From Heterostelium album PN500 (lineage: Eukaryota; Evosea; Eumycetozoa; Acytosteliales; Acytosteliaceae): 64,000 nucleotides of DNA. The stretch is from assembly GCF_000004825.1 (NCBI RefSeq), contig NW_008805064.1:62001-126000 (forward strand), written 5' to 3'. Shown one piece after another: positions 1-10,380 of this stretch. Every line of letters begins with the position of its first letter. Position 1 is the stretch's first letter. A model generated the notes under the pieces. The model did no database searches, was not told where the DNA came from, and saw nothing but the letters and a program-made list of their open reading frames with translations. Made by a program: the position numbers and the translations under genes.

Positions 1-598
1 CTCACGGTAATGGGTCTTGGCGATCTATTTCATTGGAACTCGACATTCAGGTGTCCTACTTGCTTAGGTACTGGTTCATCTGGAAAAGTGGATCCTGACA
101 CTCAAGAGAAGATCGACCATTCTACAATTGGGAATGTTGCTGGATTCTTTGAGCCACGTACTAGAGAGCTTATGAGGAAGGAAGGACAGAGAGTCAATAA
201 TAAGCTAGAAAAGTCAAAAGCCAAAAACCCAAAGGTCGAAATGAGGAGCTTCTCTGGTATGGCTGTAGTGGAGTCTTGACATTGATCCAACTAAAGTTCC
301 ACCAGACACGTTACACATGATCATGTCCATTGTTAAGACTGTTTTTAAACCGATACTACTGCTATGTGACACCAATGAAACCTTACGAAAAGACATCGAA
401 GACTTCCTCAAGTGTACGGCTAAACTGACATTGATAACGGTCTCACCAGGTACACTCTTGCATGGACAGCCTTATACATTCTATGACCGATTCAAACAGT
501 CAGCTGTTAACTATATGGAATATATAAATATCTTGATTGATATTCTTATTAAGACCTTGTCGAATCATTCTGTATATAATAATGATAAGTTAGAATTG
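1..598 (+). pseudogene. 5'-truncated repeat-family protein fragment (DTLH-motif family), frame broken
   Basis: Two coding stretches follow one another in different frames: 10-279 (contains CPTCLGTG, then a Lys/Arg-rich stretch) and about 285-598 (contains PTKVPPDTLHMIM, then a helical acidic segment). The frame change lies near 265-290, so one base has been gained or lost or the assembly is wrong there. The P-x-DTLH block recalls a widespread uncharacterised, transposon-associated family in amoebae and lower animals; that link is from memory. The window start cuts off the N-terminus. At 599 a GTAAGA donor follows a codon boundary, and the Gln-rich frame at 698 resumes in phase after AAG, so this and the next entry are probably one gene. 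No catalytic residues can be assigned. Confidence 0.45.
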
Positions 599-697
599 GT
601 AAGATGTTTAGTTTATTAAAAAAAAAAAAACAATTAAAACTAATGTAATTAATCAAAGCAATTTACAACAAATAGTTACAAGATTAAAATAAACAAG

Positions 698-1714
698 CCA
701 CAACAACAAGAACAACAACAACATGAACAACAACAAGAGCAACAAGAACAACTACAAGAGCAACAAGAACAACAAAAACAGCATCTATCAACCTCATTTC
801 CACCACCAATAGTAAGAGATGTCAGAGAATCCAAAAGAAGAAAGATGTTTGATGATAGAATAGAAGAACTAAGACAAATGATACAGCAACAATCATCAAC
901 ATTAATGCAACAAAATGTAGATGCTTTACAAAGAGTGCTTGAAGAACAAGAAAAACAACAACAACTATCAGAAGCAAAAAAAAATAACAAAAGATCTAAC
1001 ATATCAACTAATTGAACGATCTATCAACATGTTTTTCATCAACAACGAGGAAGATAGTGGTAACGTTAATGAAAGTGATCATACTGCACTGAGACGTCAA
1101 TGGGAAGAGTTGAGAAAGATAGAGAAAGATAGACAGCGAAATCAACATTTCAATATGTCCAATTTTGATTTAAATAGTTTATTTGGAATAGAGTCAATTG
1201 AAGTTGCTCCAACAGATTTCAACTGTAAACCAAAGTTTCTTTTAAATCAAAGAGTATCTGTATTGTATGGTGTTGACGAAGATATAGATTGTGCTTATTA
1301 TTATTCTTGGTGGGATGGTCACATTATAGATTATAATAAGAAAGATAATACATATAGAGTTGCATTCAAAGAGTAAGTAAAAATAACAAAATATGTTTTA
1401 TAACTAATCTAATGTTTAATAAATTTAGTGAAGTAATTGCTAACTATTACAGTGTTGATTATATTACAAGACAAAGTGCAACAGAAAGTATTTCGAATGA
1501 TAGAATGGTAGAAGGTAGATATGTATTGTATACCTACAAAGCTGATAAAACCCATGTTTTCTGTGCTGTTATAAACTCTATAATAACTAAGAAAAACAAA
1601 AAAACTCTAACAATTAGACTATTAAAAACTAATGAAATAATTGAAAATGTTAATCCTGATGCTTGTTATGAGTTCTTTATCGAAAATCATCAAGTCAAAG
1701 CATTTTTTCCTTGA
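698..1714 (+). pseudogene. Gln-rich coiled-coil plus Tudor-like domain exons, probably 3' half of the gene starting upstream
   Basis: From 698 a PQQQEQQQ frame runs through a basic KRRKMFDD segment and a coiled coil, then ends in TGA at about 1013. A second open frame (921-1376) takes over across a nine-A run near 977-985, giving DLTYQLIERSINMFF and then WEELRKIEKDRQRN. A GTAAGT donor at 1373 and TTTAG acceptor at 1428 join it in phase to 1429-1714, which ends at TGA 1712-1714. The C-terminal part (about FLLNQRVSVLYG to VDYITRQ) has the alternating aromatic/charged look of a Tudor- or Agenet-like barrel, as in the gene at 8552-9346. The shift in a homopolymer could be a sequencing error or a real lesion. 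The partial copy at 8.2 kb has ATG where this copy has AAG (695-697). Confidence 0.45.
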
Positions 1715-2113
1715 TTTTCATTAAAAATAAAAAAAAATAAAAATATATTACAAAATTAATTAAATTTTATTTATTTCGATTTTTCACTGATAATCTAACT
1801 TCCAAATATAGAATAATTTGTTTTTACATGACTTTCACCCACTTTCACCCACGATATATTAGGAATATGAATGCAAATGATATTTTAGAGGGAAATATTT
1901 ACAAATCGTTTCAAATGTATGTGGGTTCGCAGAAAAAAAAATTGAATACTACAAATCATAACCATCTCCTTTTCATAACGTTATGAAATCACATTTTTTT
2001 TCAACAGATTTTTTTTTTTTTTTTTTTCATTCAAATAATTGAATATTTATATAAATGAATTAAGTGAACATCACAAATCGCTGATAGTTATAAAATATTA
2101 AATAATTAGTAAA
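1715..2113. promoter_or_regulatory. AT-rich intergenic promoter region with CACCCAC boxes
   Basis: No gene seen. Two adjacent copies of ACTTTCACCC (1831-1840 and 1841-1850), followed by ACG, resemble the C-rich form of dictyostelid G-boxes, which GBF-type factors bind in developmental promoters. An 18-base T run near 2011-2028 lies just upstream of the start at 2114, a common layout for dictyostelid core promoters. The regulatory role is inference. Confidence 0.3.
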
Positions 2114-3818
2114 ATGGATATACCAAAGACATATGAGGAATTCATTATTTGTGATGAGGTAATGAAACAAAGATTATTTGCTGAAATCACAGGTAAACAA
2201 TTTTCAACGGACAATGAGTCTAGAGAAAATTTGAATAACTCGTTGTCTGAGTTAGGAAGTGTAGAAACCAATCAAATAATAGGAACAGATTCTGAGAATA
2301 TTCAACATCTATATCTAATCATAAAAAAATTAGTAGACACAATAATGCTTCTAAGCAAAAGAGTATCTAAAATAAATAATTATGTATTTGAAAATATCAA
2401 CCAAGTAGCAATATTTAGTTTGGAGAACTATTTTTCTCTAAAAGATTGTGTAAAAACAATTAAAAAAATTAATAAAACTTCTCAACTACGTTTTAGTGTT
2501 AGTCATATTTCTAATGAGAGAAAAGTGAAATTATCTGATTATCAAACCCATTTATCCAAAATGGGGGTGCTATCAATTAACAATTCACTCATTAAAGTGA
2601 TTATGGACAAAACCAAGAGAGTTGCAACCTCTGAATTCAAACAGAATGTAGATACCAAGATTATACAGACCCCAGCAGTAAATAGATTAGAAAATGGAAT
2701 GCAAGACCATGAGTTTGTTTTTATCTTTCGAATTTTTCGTAAAGCTTTCATCGAAAAAGGCAAATATTTATACACTTCGAAAATAGTAGAGTCAGTATTA
2801 CAACCTGCTCACTATCATTATAATAGTAAATATTTATTCTACAATAATAAATAAATTTTAAACTAATTAACTCACCTAATTATAGAAGAGGATAAAAGAG
2901 CATTGTTAATAAAGAATGGTAGAGCAACAGAACCTCACGAATTAAGCACACTAGAGCTGAAGAATGAAATATCAAAATTTTATTGTCACTATCAAAGTGC
3001 GGATAAATTTAATGGAAATGAAGATGAAGCTAATAGACAAGGTAAGATCAATGCTATACATGTATTTATGTAGATAATTTTTGAATTCACTTGTTGATTT
3101 TTATATAATATCTTACCATCTGATAAATTGATTTTTATTAGAGTATTTAGGATTGTATTCGAACATTGCACGATTTTTGAAATATATATTATTTTCAAAA
3201 AAAAACACAGTGAATCCCCCGGCCGTACCTCAGCGTCAACATGTACGTGCTGTTGCTCAAACTCTTCAGCCTGCTGTCGTTCAAGTTCTTCAGCCTGCTT
3301 TGACTCAATCTCCTCAGCCTGCTTTCCCTCAATCTCCTCAGCCTGCTTTGACTCAATCTCCTCAGCCTGCTTTCCCTCAATCTCCTCAGCCTACTTTCGA
3401 TCAATCTCCTCGGTCTGCTGTCGTTCAGGTCCATCATCCTATTGGTGTCAATGAGCTTTACCAACTTCCTGCTAACAATGGAAATACGTTATACTCACAA
3501 CCAATGTATTCTAATCAATTTGATCCAAATACATTTAGATTAGTTGACCACTCTGTTTACACGACCAATAATAGTTTATACATATCTGGGCAACTTCAAT
3601 CCCAGCACCCTCAATATAATAGCATTGGTACTGTACCAGTCAACAACTCTAATAATACAGCTCTAATTCAACAATCACCAGGTACAACAGATGATTTCGA
3701 TTCATCTCAGTCTTCACAAGAGAACTATCATGGAGTGGGAGGTTCGACAATTGTAACAACACCTAGATTACCAAATAGACAATTTACATTCCATCCATAC
3801 CAACATACACGTTATTAA
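2114..3818 (+). CDS. Unrecognised three-exon protein with Q-S-P-Q-P-A tandem repeats (514 aa)
   Basis: Exons 2114-2825, 2886-3041 and 3142-3818 join in phase (introns of 60 and 100 bp, GTAAAT..TAG and GTAAGA..TAG) to give 514 residues ending in TAA. Residues about 65-110 form an Ile/Leu-rich helical stretch that may be a coiled coil. Residues about 205-310, spread over all three exons, form a compact mixed region (FVFIFRIFRKAF, then EISKFYCHYQ, then EYLGLYSNIARFLKYILF). Exon 3 then encodes about six degenerate 8-residue units, QSPQPAF/QSPQPAL, and a Gln/Ser/Asn-rich tail ending in HTRY. No signal peptide is seen. The compact region plus a disordered tail would suit a nuclear protein, but no family is recognised. 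The boundaries fit well, so a real gene is likely. Confidence 0.7.
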
Positions 3819-3841
3819 AATGAAATCTTTGTTTCTTATTC

Positions 3842-3982
3842 ATGACGCGTATGTCCACCGACAACATCGCTGACATTCACCAGGAGTTGGTTAGTCCTGC
3901 GCGTGACTCCAAGGATCATTACCGTCGCGCGTATCGACTACGATCACTATATATCTCTTGTAAGAAGATTTTAATAAAATAA
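3842..3982 (+). CDS. Small GC-rich open frame (46 codons), doubtful
   Basis: ATG at 3842 opens 46 codons ending in TAA. The stretch 3842-3945 has many G/C third bases (ACG, TCC, GAC, AAC, ATC, CAC, CAG, GCG, CGC), quite unlike the AT-rich flanks. The peptide is basic (DHYRRAYRLRSLYIS). It may be a short real gene, an exon or fragment of a transposed gene, or a structured RNA. Nothing is recognised. Confidence 0.25.
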   Translation: MTRMSTDNIADIHQELVSPARDSKDHYRRAYRLRSLYISCKKILIK

Positions 3983-4188
3983 TTATAATAAAAACACAAT
4001 TTTTTGACACCATCATACTAGTTAGATATTAATATATTTATTTATTCACAGTGTTTATATATTTAAAAAGATCATAATTCAAACTTTAATTCAATTAAAT
4101 TAATCGAAACCAATTGGAATTTAATTGTAAAAAAAAAATTTATAAATTTTAATATTTAAGTACCGTGTAAATGATACCAAAGTCGATT

Positions 4189-7100
4189 TTAGTTTATTTC
4201 TTTTTTTGCATTGTTATCAATAATAAAAAAATAATCCTTTCCATATCCCAATAAAATGTCATTCCATAATTCGATCTTGTTGCGGAGTTGTTGTGCACTT
4301 ATAAAAACTGTCTGGTCAGTTTGTTGATAAAACTTCATATTCTTGTTTGTTAAATCAACTATCTTGTCGATGTATGAAGAACTGTTTTGTTGGATCTCTT
4401 GTTGCGATAGGTTTTTAAATAGATTGTTGTGTAAGCGTATATTTCTAGTTTTCATTATATTAGAATTTAAATCCTCTACTTCTCTATGGTTTTTAACCTA
4501 TTACAAAGTATATTATACAGATTTGTTGTTAGTTACATTTTATACAAATTACAAATTTGTTGGATTTCACAATTAATTAAGACATACCTCTAAGAAAACT
4601 TGCTCTTTCTCACCAAAATACTTTACTATCCATATGCTAACTATGTTACAATAAACAATAATTGTTTGAACATCATTTGCATTCCTCCTTATGGTAGTGC
4701 ACGTGTAAGCACAATGGTGACCATTTGGGTGTCTATTGGAGTTTGGTTTATGTTGAGGTATACCATATACTTTAACACCTTTCAATACTTGGTCACCATT
4801 GATATGAATTGACTTTCCTTTTGTAATAGAGGTGATCAGTTTACCATTTGAATAGTATGTAAATAGAGCCTGTATCTGAATTGGGAATTCACTTAATTCT
4901 TTGGATAAAGATTTGTTCGATATTACAGATTTATAATGATGAACAAAAATGTCACTACGATCATATTTCCACAAGTTGGATGTACCGCTTAACAAAAAAC
5001 TATAACGTTTTAACATAAATAGTAAAAAGAATTTACTTCGATTTTTACCATTGGATGTATTCTTTAAATTTTTAAAGTTAGTATCTAATTTTTAATTTTC
5101 ACAGTTATTATAAAACCATACACCTTCTTTTTCTTGCATACACTGGTGTATTTGCTCCATCACATCTACATTTATAATACTGTCCTTAGTTGGATGACTA
5201 AATAGTTGTATATCTTCATACAGATGGGTTAGAAGGTGGAAGTTGGGGAAAACTTTACCGTGTGGAAAATCTATTTCTAAATTTTCATTAGCATCATCTT
5301 CATCTTCGTCGTCTTCATCAAAACAAACGTCATCAACATCTTCATCTTCGTCCATAACAACCACCTCTTCAGTTTCTTTAGTCTCTTTCACTGATTTAAA
5401 CGATTATAATTAATATTCCTTTGTGATATAAAACCAGTGAATCATTTCTCTTAATTTTAATTATAAACATACTTTTTTTTTTTTTTGAGTATCCAGAGTC
5501 TTTATATTTAACATACCATCTAAAATATTGTTGCTGATGATCTTTTATCATAGTACCTACTTGATCAATATCTGCTTGTATCTTAAGATCTGAATAGTTC
5601 ATAAAACAACAGAGTTTCTCAAACAATATTATAACATTAATCAATTCCTAATCATATAAATTATAATTGTTAGTGTTTATATATTTTATTAATTAAATAA
5701 TTTTATTATATAAATACCAAAAATAAATTCAGTTTATCAATAGAGCTATATTTTGGAATGATTTTTGGTAAAGCCAATAATATTCCTCTTGATAGGGAAA
5801 GCACCAATGATTTGTGCTCGTATCCCCTAAATGATTTGTGTACATATACAAAATCTTTAATTCTGACTCCATAGGCTGGTGGATGACTACGGAACACCAT
5901 ATCCAATTGTTCCCTCTGCCCTTTATTCAACAAAGATAAAAGTCTAAAGAGAGTATTAATTAAATTGCATTCATATGATTAATATACATGTTATACATAC
6001 TCGGTAACATGTCTTTTGTTTATACCAAGATATAACAAATGAAGAGGATCGATAGCACTCTGCAGAAACATATTGATCTTTTTATTTAGAAAAATAGATG
6101 CTAGATGATTAATTATTAATTAATATTTCCTTAAAATAATGCATTCACATGATGTATTTGATATATATTTACAATTATTTTGTAACAAACCATATGATTC
6201 TCGTTTATCATTTGATAAACGTAATGCTTGTATGTTTGTTTTAACTGTACTGTTGACGTATGTTTTGTATTCCACCTCAAATCCATTTATATTGCTTTCA
6301 ACTGATACAGGTTCCTCTAAAACTTGACATCTGCATTTATATTTGCATTCCGCTCTTCTGCAAGCATTTGCCTGTGTAGGTGATTTCATGCCGATAGCAT
6401 CGTGGACACCTGGATTATCGCCTGTAATTACACCAATATTTAAAAATATTTTTATATTTTTATTACAAATAATGGGTGTATTTAAAATTACATGAGAAAT
6501 TAAATCTTTGAATATCTCATTAATACAAAGAACTACCATGTCTTGGTTTTTTATTTTCTTTCTAACTCCTTTAATAATTACAGAGATAGCAAATCTAAGA
6601 AAATATTAAAATAACAAAAATAATTAATTAAATTTACACACTACATATATATATGTAATTATCCCATACCGATATAATTCTTTTTTAGATTGTATTAAAT
6701 TTGGTGAGTCTAAATTAATGTAAACTCCCAAAGCAGACTTGGATTTATTAAATTGAAATGAGTCTGAAAAGACGTGGATCATAATAAAATTGTAAGATGA
6801 GTTCAATCCAAACGTTTCGAAATGTTCTTGATCGGAAAGTACAGTTTGTATTAAATTTACGATATCTAAATAAAATATCTTACCGATACCATTTACAGTT
6901 GATTCTTTAATAATTGATATCGGTAATTTCTAAATATTAAGTCTATGTTAGCAAACATCTCAATCTTTCTAAATCTTTGTGTTCAACATACCATGCGATA
7001 ATAACTCTCACTAATGGTTTCCATTTTGGCATATGTGATTTTATCATAGTTATCTTCATCGTCTCCGAAATGTGGATTAAATAGTCTCTCTATTTCTTTA

Positions 7101-7499
7101 ATAGATGTATCTATATATATTTGTTAACAAATCTACGAACTTAAGCACAAGATCATTTCAAATTGTAATACTTACAATTGAAATAATGACTTCTAACACA
7201 ATTTAAATAATATTGATGAATCCCTGGCATTCCATTTCTTTGTTCTTGTGATATATTCAAGTATATCTCTTTTTTGATTATTTTATTTTTAACATATACT
7301 GTCCTACTAACTGCTACTGTGTCTTTAGTTGGGTAGATATATTTATAATTATTCTCTATTGATTTAGTTGTAACTTGAAAATATTTATTATAAATTTCAT
7401 CCAATTCTGGGTCATCAACTGTACTATAATCCATTTCAGTATATTTTCTTTTTGATTTTGTATCTAATAATAGTATTCCATTGATTATAAGTAAATTAG

Positions 7500-7569
<70 letters not shown>

Positions 7570-7581
7570 ATTACTATTCAT
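4189..7581 (-). CDS. Intact ten-exon Tnp2/CACTA-like transposase-derived protein (919 aa)
   Basis: Ten exons on the minus strand join in phase: 7581-7176, 7110-6992, 6929-6670, 6594-6173, 6100-6001, 5943-5718, 5647-5473, 5390-5122, 5061-4588, 4497-4189. Nine short introns all have GT..AG ends, and TACTAAC precedes the eighth acceptor. After a poly-Asn tract the protein shows, in order, VFSDSFQFNKSKSALGVY, GDNPGVHDAIGMKS followed by a Cys cluster (CRRAECKYKCRC), DPLHLLYLGINKRHV, an acidic tract, PNFHLLTHLYEDIQLF and MLKRYSFLLSG. This order matches, from memory, a large family of Tnp2-like transposase-derived proteins found in amoebae and animals. The exact Pfam family is uncertain. The many introns, lack of stops and absence of obvious terminal repeats suggest a settled host gene rather than an active element. 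Confidence 0.75.
7497..7570. repeat. ATT/TTA trinucleotide run coding poly-Asn
   Basis: About 23 uninterrupted ATT units in the first exon of the ten-exon gene; on the minus strand they encode an Asn tract. Such tracts are usual in dictyostelid proteins and are likely to vary in length. Confidence 0.9.
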
Positions 7582-8015
7582 TATTGTTTAATTCTGAGCA
7601 TAGATATAATTAAGATTAAAAAAATTTAATAAAATTAATAAAATAAGCAACATTTTTTTACGATCATTTGTTGAATCATTATTTTCCATTATTTATTTTT
7701 AAATAGTTCTTCTTTTTATATCACATGTAGTGCACTACATATGTAGAGTTAACTTTGTTTGGGTTCATGTTACTGCTATAAGTAAACCATCATCTTTTGT
7801 TAGTTAGCAGATCGATACTTTTCCACAGTGATATCACAATCACATCATTCACAAGTTATAATTATTTAATTATTTATTTATTTATTAACTATTTTATTAT
7901 AATCAAATTAAATAATTGTTTAATATAAGTTTGTTTATTTTTATTAATAAAAACTGTGATTTATTATTATCATCATCGACAACATATCTGATCAAATAAC
8001 AATAATGAGATAAGA
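7582..8015. other. Intergenic stretch, nothing recognised
   Basis: AT-rich DNA upstream of the ten-exon gene's start. It contains a near-palindrome around 7727-7745 (ATGTAGTGCACTACATATG) but no open frame of note. It probably carries the promoter of the minus-strand gene. Confidence 0.5.
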
Positions 8016-8490
8016 AATAGTAGAACACAACCAATAGTTATTAATAGTTTGCCTGTTAACAATTATATGGAATTGGTAAGATGTTTAGTTTATTAGAAAT
8101 AAAAAACGATTAAATGTAATTAATTAAAATATCGATAAAGAAATAGAGTATCTCTGTGCACAAAAGTAAATAGAATATCAAAGCAATTTACAACAAATAG
8201 TTACAAGATTAAAATAAACATGCCACAACAACAAGAACAACAACATGAATATCAAATAGTATGTCATTCCAGTGTATATTTAATTGATGTTTAGAATGTG
8301 AACTAACAAAAAAAAAAAAAAATAGATGGTGTCGATATAGTGAAGAACAACAACAAGAACAACTACAGCAAAAAGTCCAACAAGAACAACAACATGAATA
8401 ACAACAAGAACAACAAGAACAGCATCTATTTATTTATTATTTTAAATAGTAAAGGTTAAACGATCTATCAACAACGAGGGAACACAGAAA
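8016..8490 (+). pseudogene. Partial, decayed duplicate of the 590-1050 segment
   Basis: GAATTGGTAAGATGTTTAG at about 8070 repeats the exon/intron junction at 593. The stretch from 8177 (AAGCAATTTACAACAAATAG) repeats that at 655, and the CCACAACAACAAG Gln-rich start and the AACGATCTATCAAC block (8458) recur in the same order. Compared with the first copy there are small insertions and a large loss of Gln-rich sequence. An ATG at 8220 stands where the first copy has AAG. The open frame dies within a few dozen codons, so this is a relic of a local duplication, not a working gene. Confidence 0.65.
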
Positions 8491-8551
8491 TAAAAATAAA
8501 AAAAAATTATTAATAAGGTCAAAAAAAAATATTTTTTTTATTAATTTTATT

Positions 8552-9346
8552 TTAAATTTTCTGGTTTGTATTACCAAATGTGTAATAATATTTACAATGC
8601 TTTGGTTTGACATAAAAACAAGCTCTAAGATACTTAGAATGCACCTGGTACACATTTCTCAATTTTCGAACAAACCGACCATTGAAGTAGTTGGTTCCAA
8701 GTTTGAAGATAATCAAACTATTCTTTTCCAAATCTTCAATCGTTCTTTTTTCTTTGTAGTAGGGCTTGAGCTTATCGAATTCCAACGTTTCGATTTCATT
8801 GCCATCTTCGTATTGGATATCTGCGGTTTTTGATTGTTCATCAATACTCAAGACAGTCCCCACATGCCAAGTGTTAACGTGTCCTTCAATAGATGTTAGA
8901 CCCTCCACTCGCATTTTCTTTTTGATTGGTGTGAGAAATTGCGGTCTACATTTAATGACTTTCCTTTTTAGATTGCTATCATATGAATCCAATGGTTCTT
9001 GACAATTTGATAAAGATGGAGACTCCACAGCTGTGTCTAATGAATGTTGACCAATGTGTTCCATACGATCCATTTCCAATTTCATTTGTGAATTTGAATT
9101 GATAGAGTGTTCATCAAAAAGTGGGTGCTGTTCCAATTCCAAATGTGAAAAGGAATCATGATATGGATAATTTGATTCCATATCATGATTGAAATCATTG
9201 GAACTATCATTGTTGTTGAAAAATGATTCCAAAAGAGATTCATGAGAGTTTGATAGAGTAGATGGTTTAGTTGGTGATGTGAAAGAAAATTTTTTGGTGA
9301 AATCCGGTGTGGGTGGTAGGTTAAAATATTGATTAAAAAAAGACAT
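8552..9346 (-). CDS. Single-exon Tudor-like domain protein (264 aa)
   Basis: ATG near 9346 opens MSFFNQYFNLPPTPDF and 264 residues. Residues 1-130 are Ser/Asn/His-rich and probably disordered. A basic patch (LKRKVIKCRPQF, IKKKMR) at about 125-147 could be a nuclear localisation signal. Residues about 155-195 (HVGTVLSIDEQSKTADIQYE ending KLKPYY) have the pattern of a Tudor-like barrel: a Gly-Thr strand, a turn, and I-x-Y-x-D-G before an acidic strand. A second small-barrel-like segment follows (LIIFKLGTNYFNGRFVRKL). It may bind methylated or acetylated protein tails as Tudor proteins do, but that is inference. The Tudor-like tail at 1.2-1.7 kb is the nearest similar domain in the window. The stop is at 8552. 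Confidence 0.65.
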   Translation of the reverse strand: MSFFNQYFNLPPTPDFTKKFSFTSPTKPSTLSNSHESLLESFFNNNDSSNDFNHDMESNYPYHDSFSHLELEQHPLFDEHSINSNSQMKLEMDRMEHIGQHSLDTAVESPSLSNCQEPLDSYDSNLKRKVIKCRPQFLTPIKKKMRVEGLTSIEGHVNTWHVGTVLSIDEQSKTADIQYEDGNEIETLEFDKLKPYYKEKRTIEDLEKNSLIIFKLGTNYFNGRFVRKLRNVYQVHSKYLRACFYVKPKHCKYYYTFGNTNQKI

Positions 9347-9479
9347 TTTTGATCAAAAATTTTTTTTTTTAAAAATAAAAAAATTAAAAAAAAATAAATG
9401 ATTTACAAATAAAAAAAATAAATGATTTACAAATATAAATTAACTATATTTGAAAAAACATAAATAATATACCTCGTGT

Positions 9480-10335
9480 ATTTGACTTGTTGAAATGAAA
9501 CAAATGAATTCAGTTGTTGCTGCTTTTATAGTTTTTAAGATGATTTTGTAAAATTTGCATTCTTTCTATTAAAGCTCGTTCACGCTGTGTTTATTGGGGT
9601 ACATTTCCTTTTTTGATCAAGATATTTTTTATGCAAAAACTCAAAAAAAAATGTTCAAAAAATATGGTTTTAGTTTTTACTGTGTATATATTGTTGGTTT
9701 TCCAAGTTCCTTCGATTTCAGCAAGATAGCCTGTTCCAACTGGTGTCACACAACTCCAAAAATTAAACTTCCTTCGCAGGTATCTCCTCATCCTGTAAAC
9801 TCTCTCGAATCTGTTGCAACCAAGTCTGTTCCATTCATATTGATTGTAATTCTTAGGATTTGATTCGATTGTAGACTCATCGGTGAATATACAGTGCTTC
9901 CATTGGTCGACTGTCCAGTGACGATGTTCTTTGGCGAAAGCCAACCTTGCCTTGATTGCAGCCGGTGTCAAATCATGTTTTTTCGACAGAGGTTTGTATA
10001 CAAGAAATTGTTGATGGATTATTTTCTGTGAATCTGGCTAATAGAAACGAGCCTATTGAATCATCTCTCGATACATTGTTGCACTTGGGGAACGGTCATA
10101 CATTCTCGAATTAACAAAAATCTGACTATTGCTCTTCTGATTCTGTCACTGAATATTCTTGGTCTACCTGTTCTTACTCTATCTTTCAAAGATTCTATTT
10201 GTTCGAATCTTTTGATTCTATTTACTACTGTTCCTCTACTAACTCCAAAAGTGCGAGCTATCTGTGCTTGTGAGTCACCTCTATTGAAACTATCTACTAT
10301 TCTTTGTCTAAGTATCTCTGTTATAGACATTATAA
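9480..10335 (-). mobile_element. Degenerate Tc1/mariner transposon (transposase relic)
   Basis: Minus-strand pieces give a complete Tc1-type order. The N-terminal helix-turn-helix (10330-10061: RGDSQAQIARTFGVSRGTVV, then GRPRIFSDR) is followed after a frame change by LTPAAIKARLAFAKEHRHW, the first catalytic Asp in CIFTDES, and a basic RYLRRKFNFWSCV with VTPVGTGYLAEIEGT (9971-9720). The 3' part with the remaining catalytic acids is missing or unreadable, so the transposase cannot work. At least two frame changes separate the pieces (near 9985-10060). I could not identify terminal inverted repeats by eye. It lies between the Tudor-like gene and retroelement debris. Confidence 0.8.
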
Positions 10336-10380
10336 ATGTATATATAATATTTCATTAAATTTATTATTTTTAAAGAATAA

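Noticed and set aside
676-1002. Cys/Ser-rich open frame on the minus strand
   Set aside because: It is the antisense of the CAA/GAA repeat of the Gln-rich exon; the Cys residues come from TTG/TGT complements.
3195-3464. Arg/Leu-rich repeat frame on the minus strand
   Set aside because: Antisense shadow of the QSPQPA repeat in exon 3 of the 2114-3818 gene.
3153-3818. Separate gene starting at 3153
   Set aside because: There is no ATG there (TTG); the frame joins exon 2 of the 2114 gene in phase at 3142.
7497-7570. Telomere- or centromere-like repeat
   Set aside because: It is a plain ATT run coding Asn inside an exon.
10180-10215. tRNA-like TTCGAATC box
   Set aside because: It lies inside the Tc1 transposase frame, and no cloverleaf can be folded around it.
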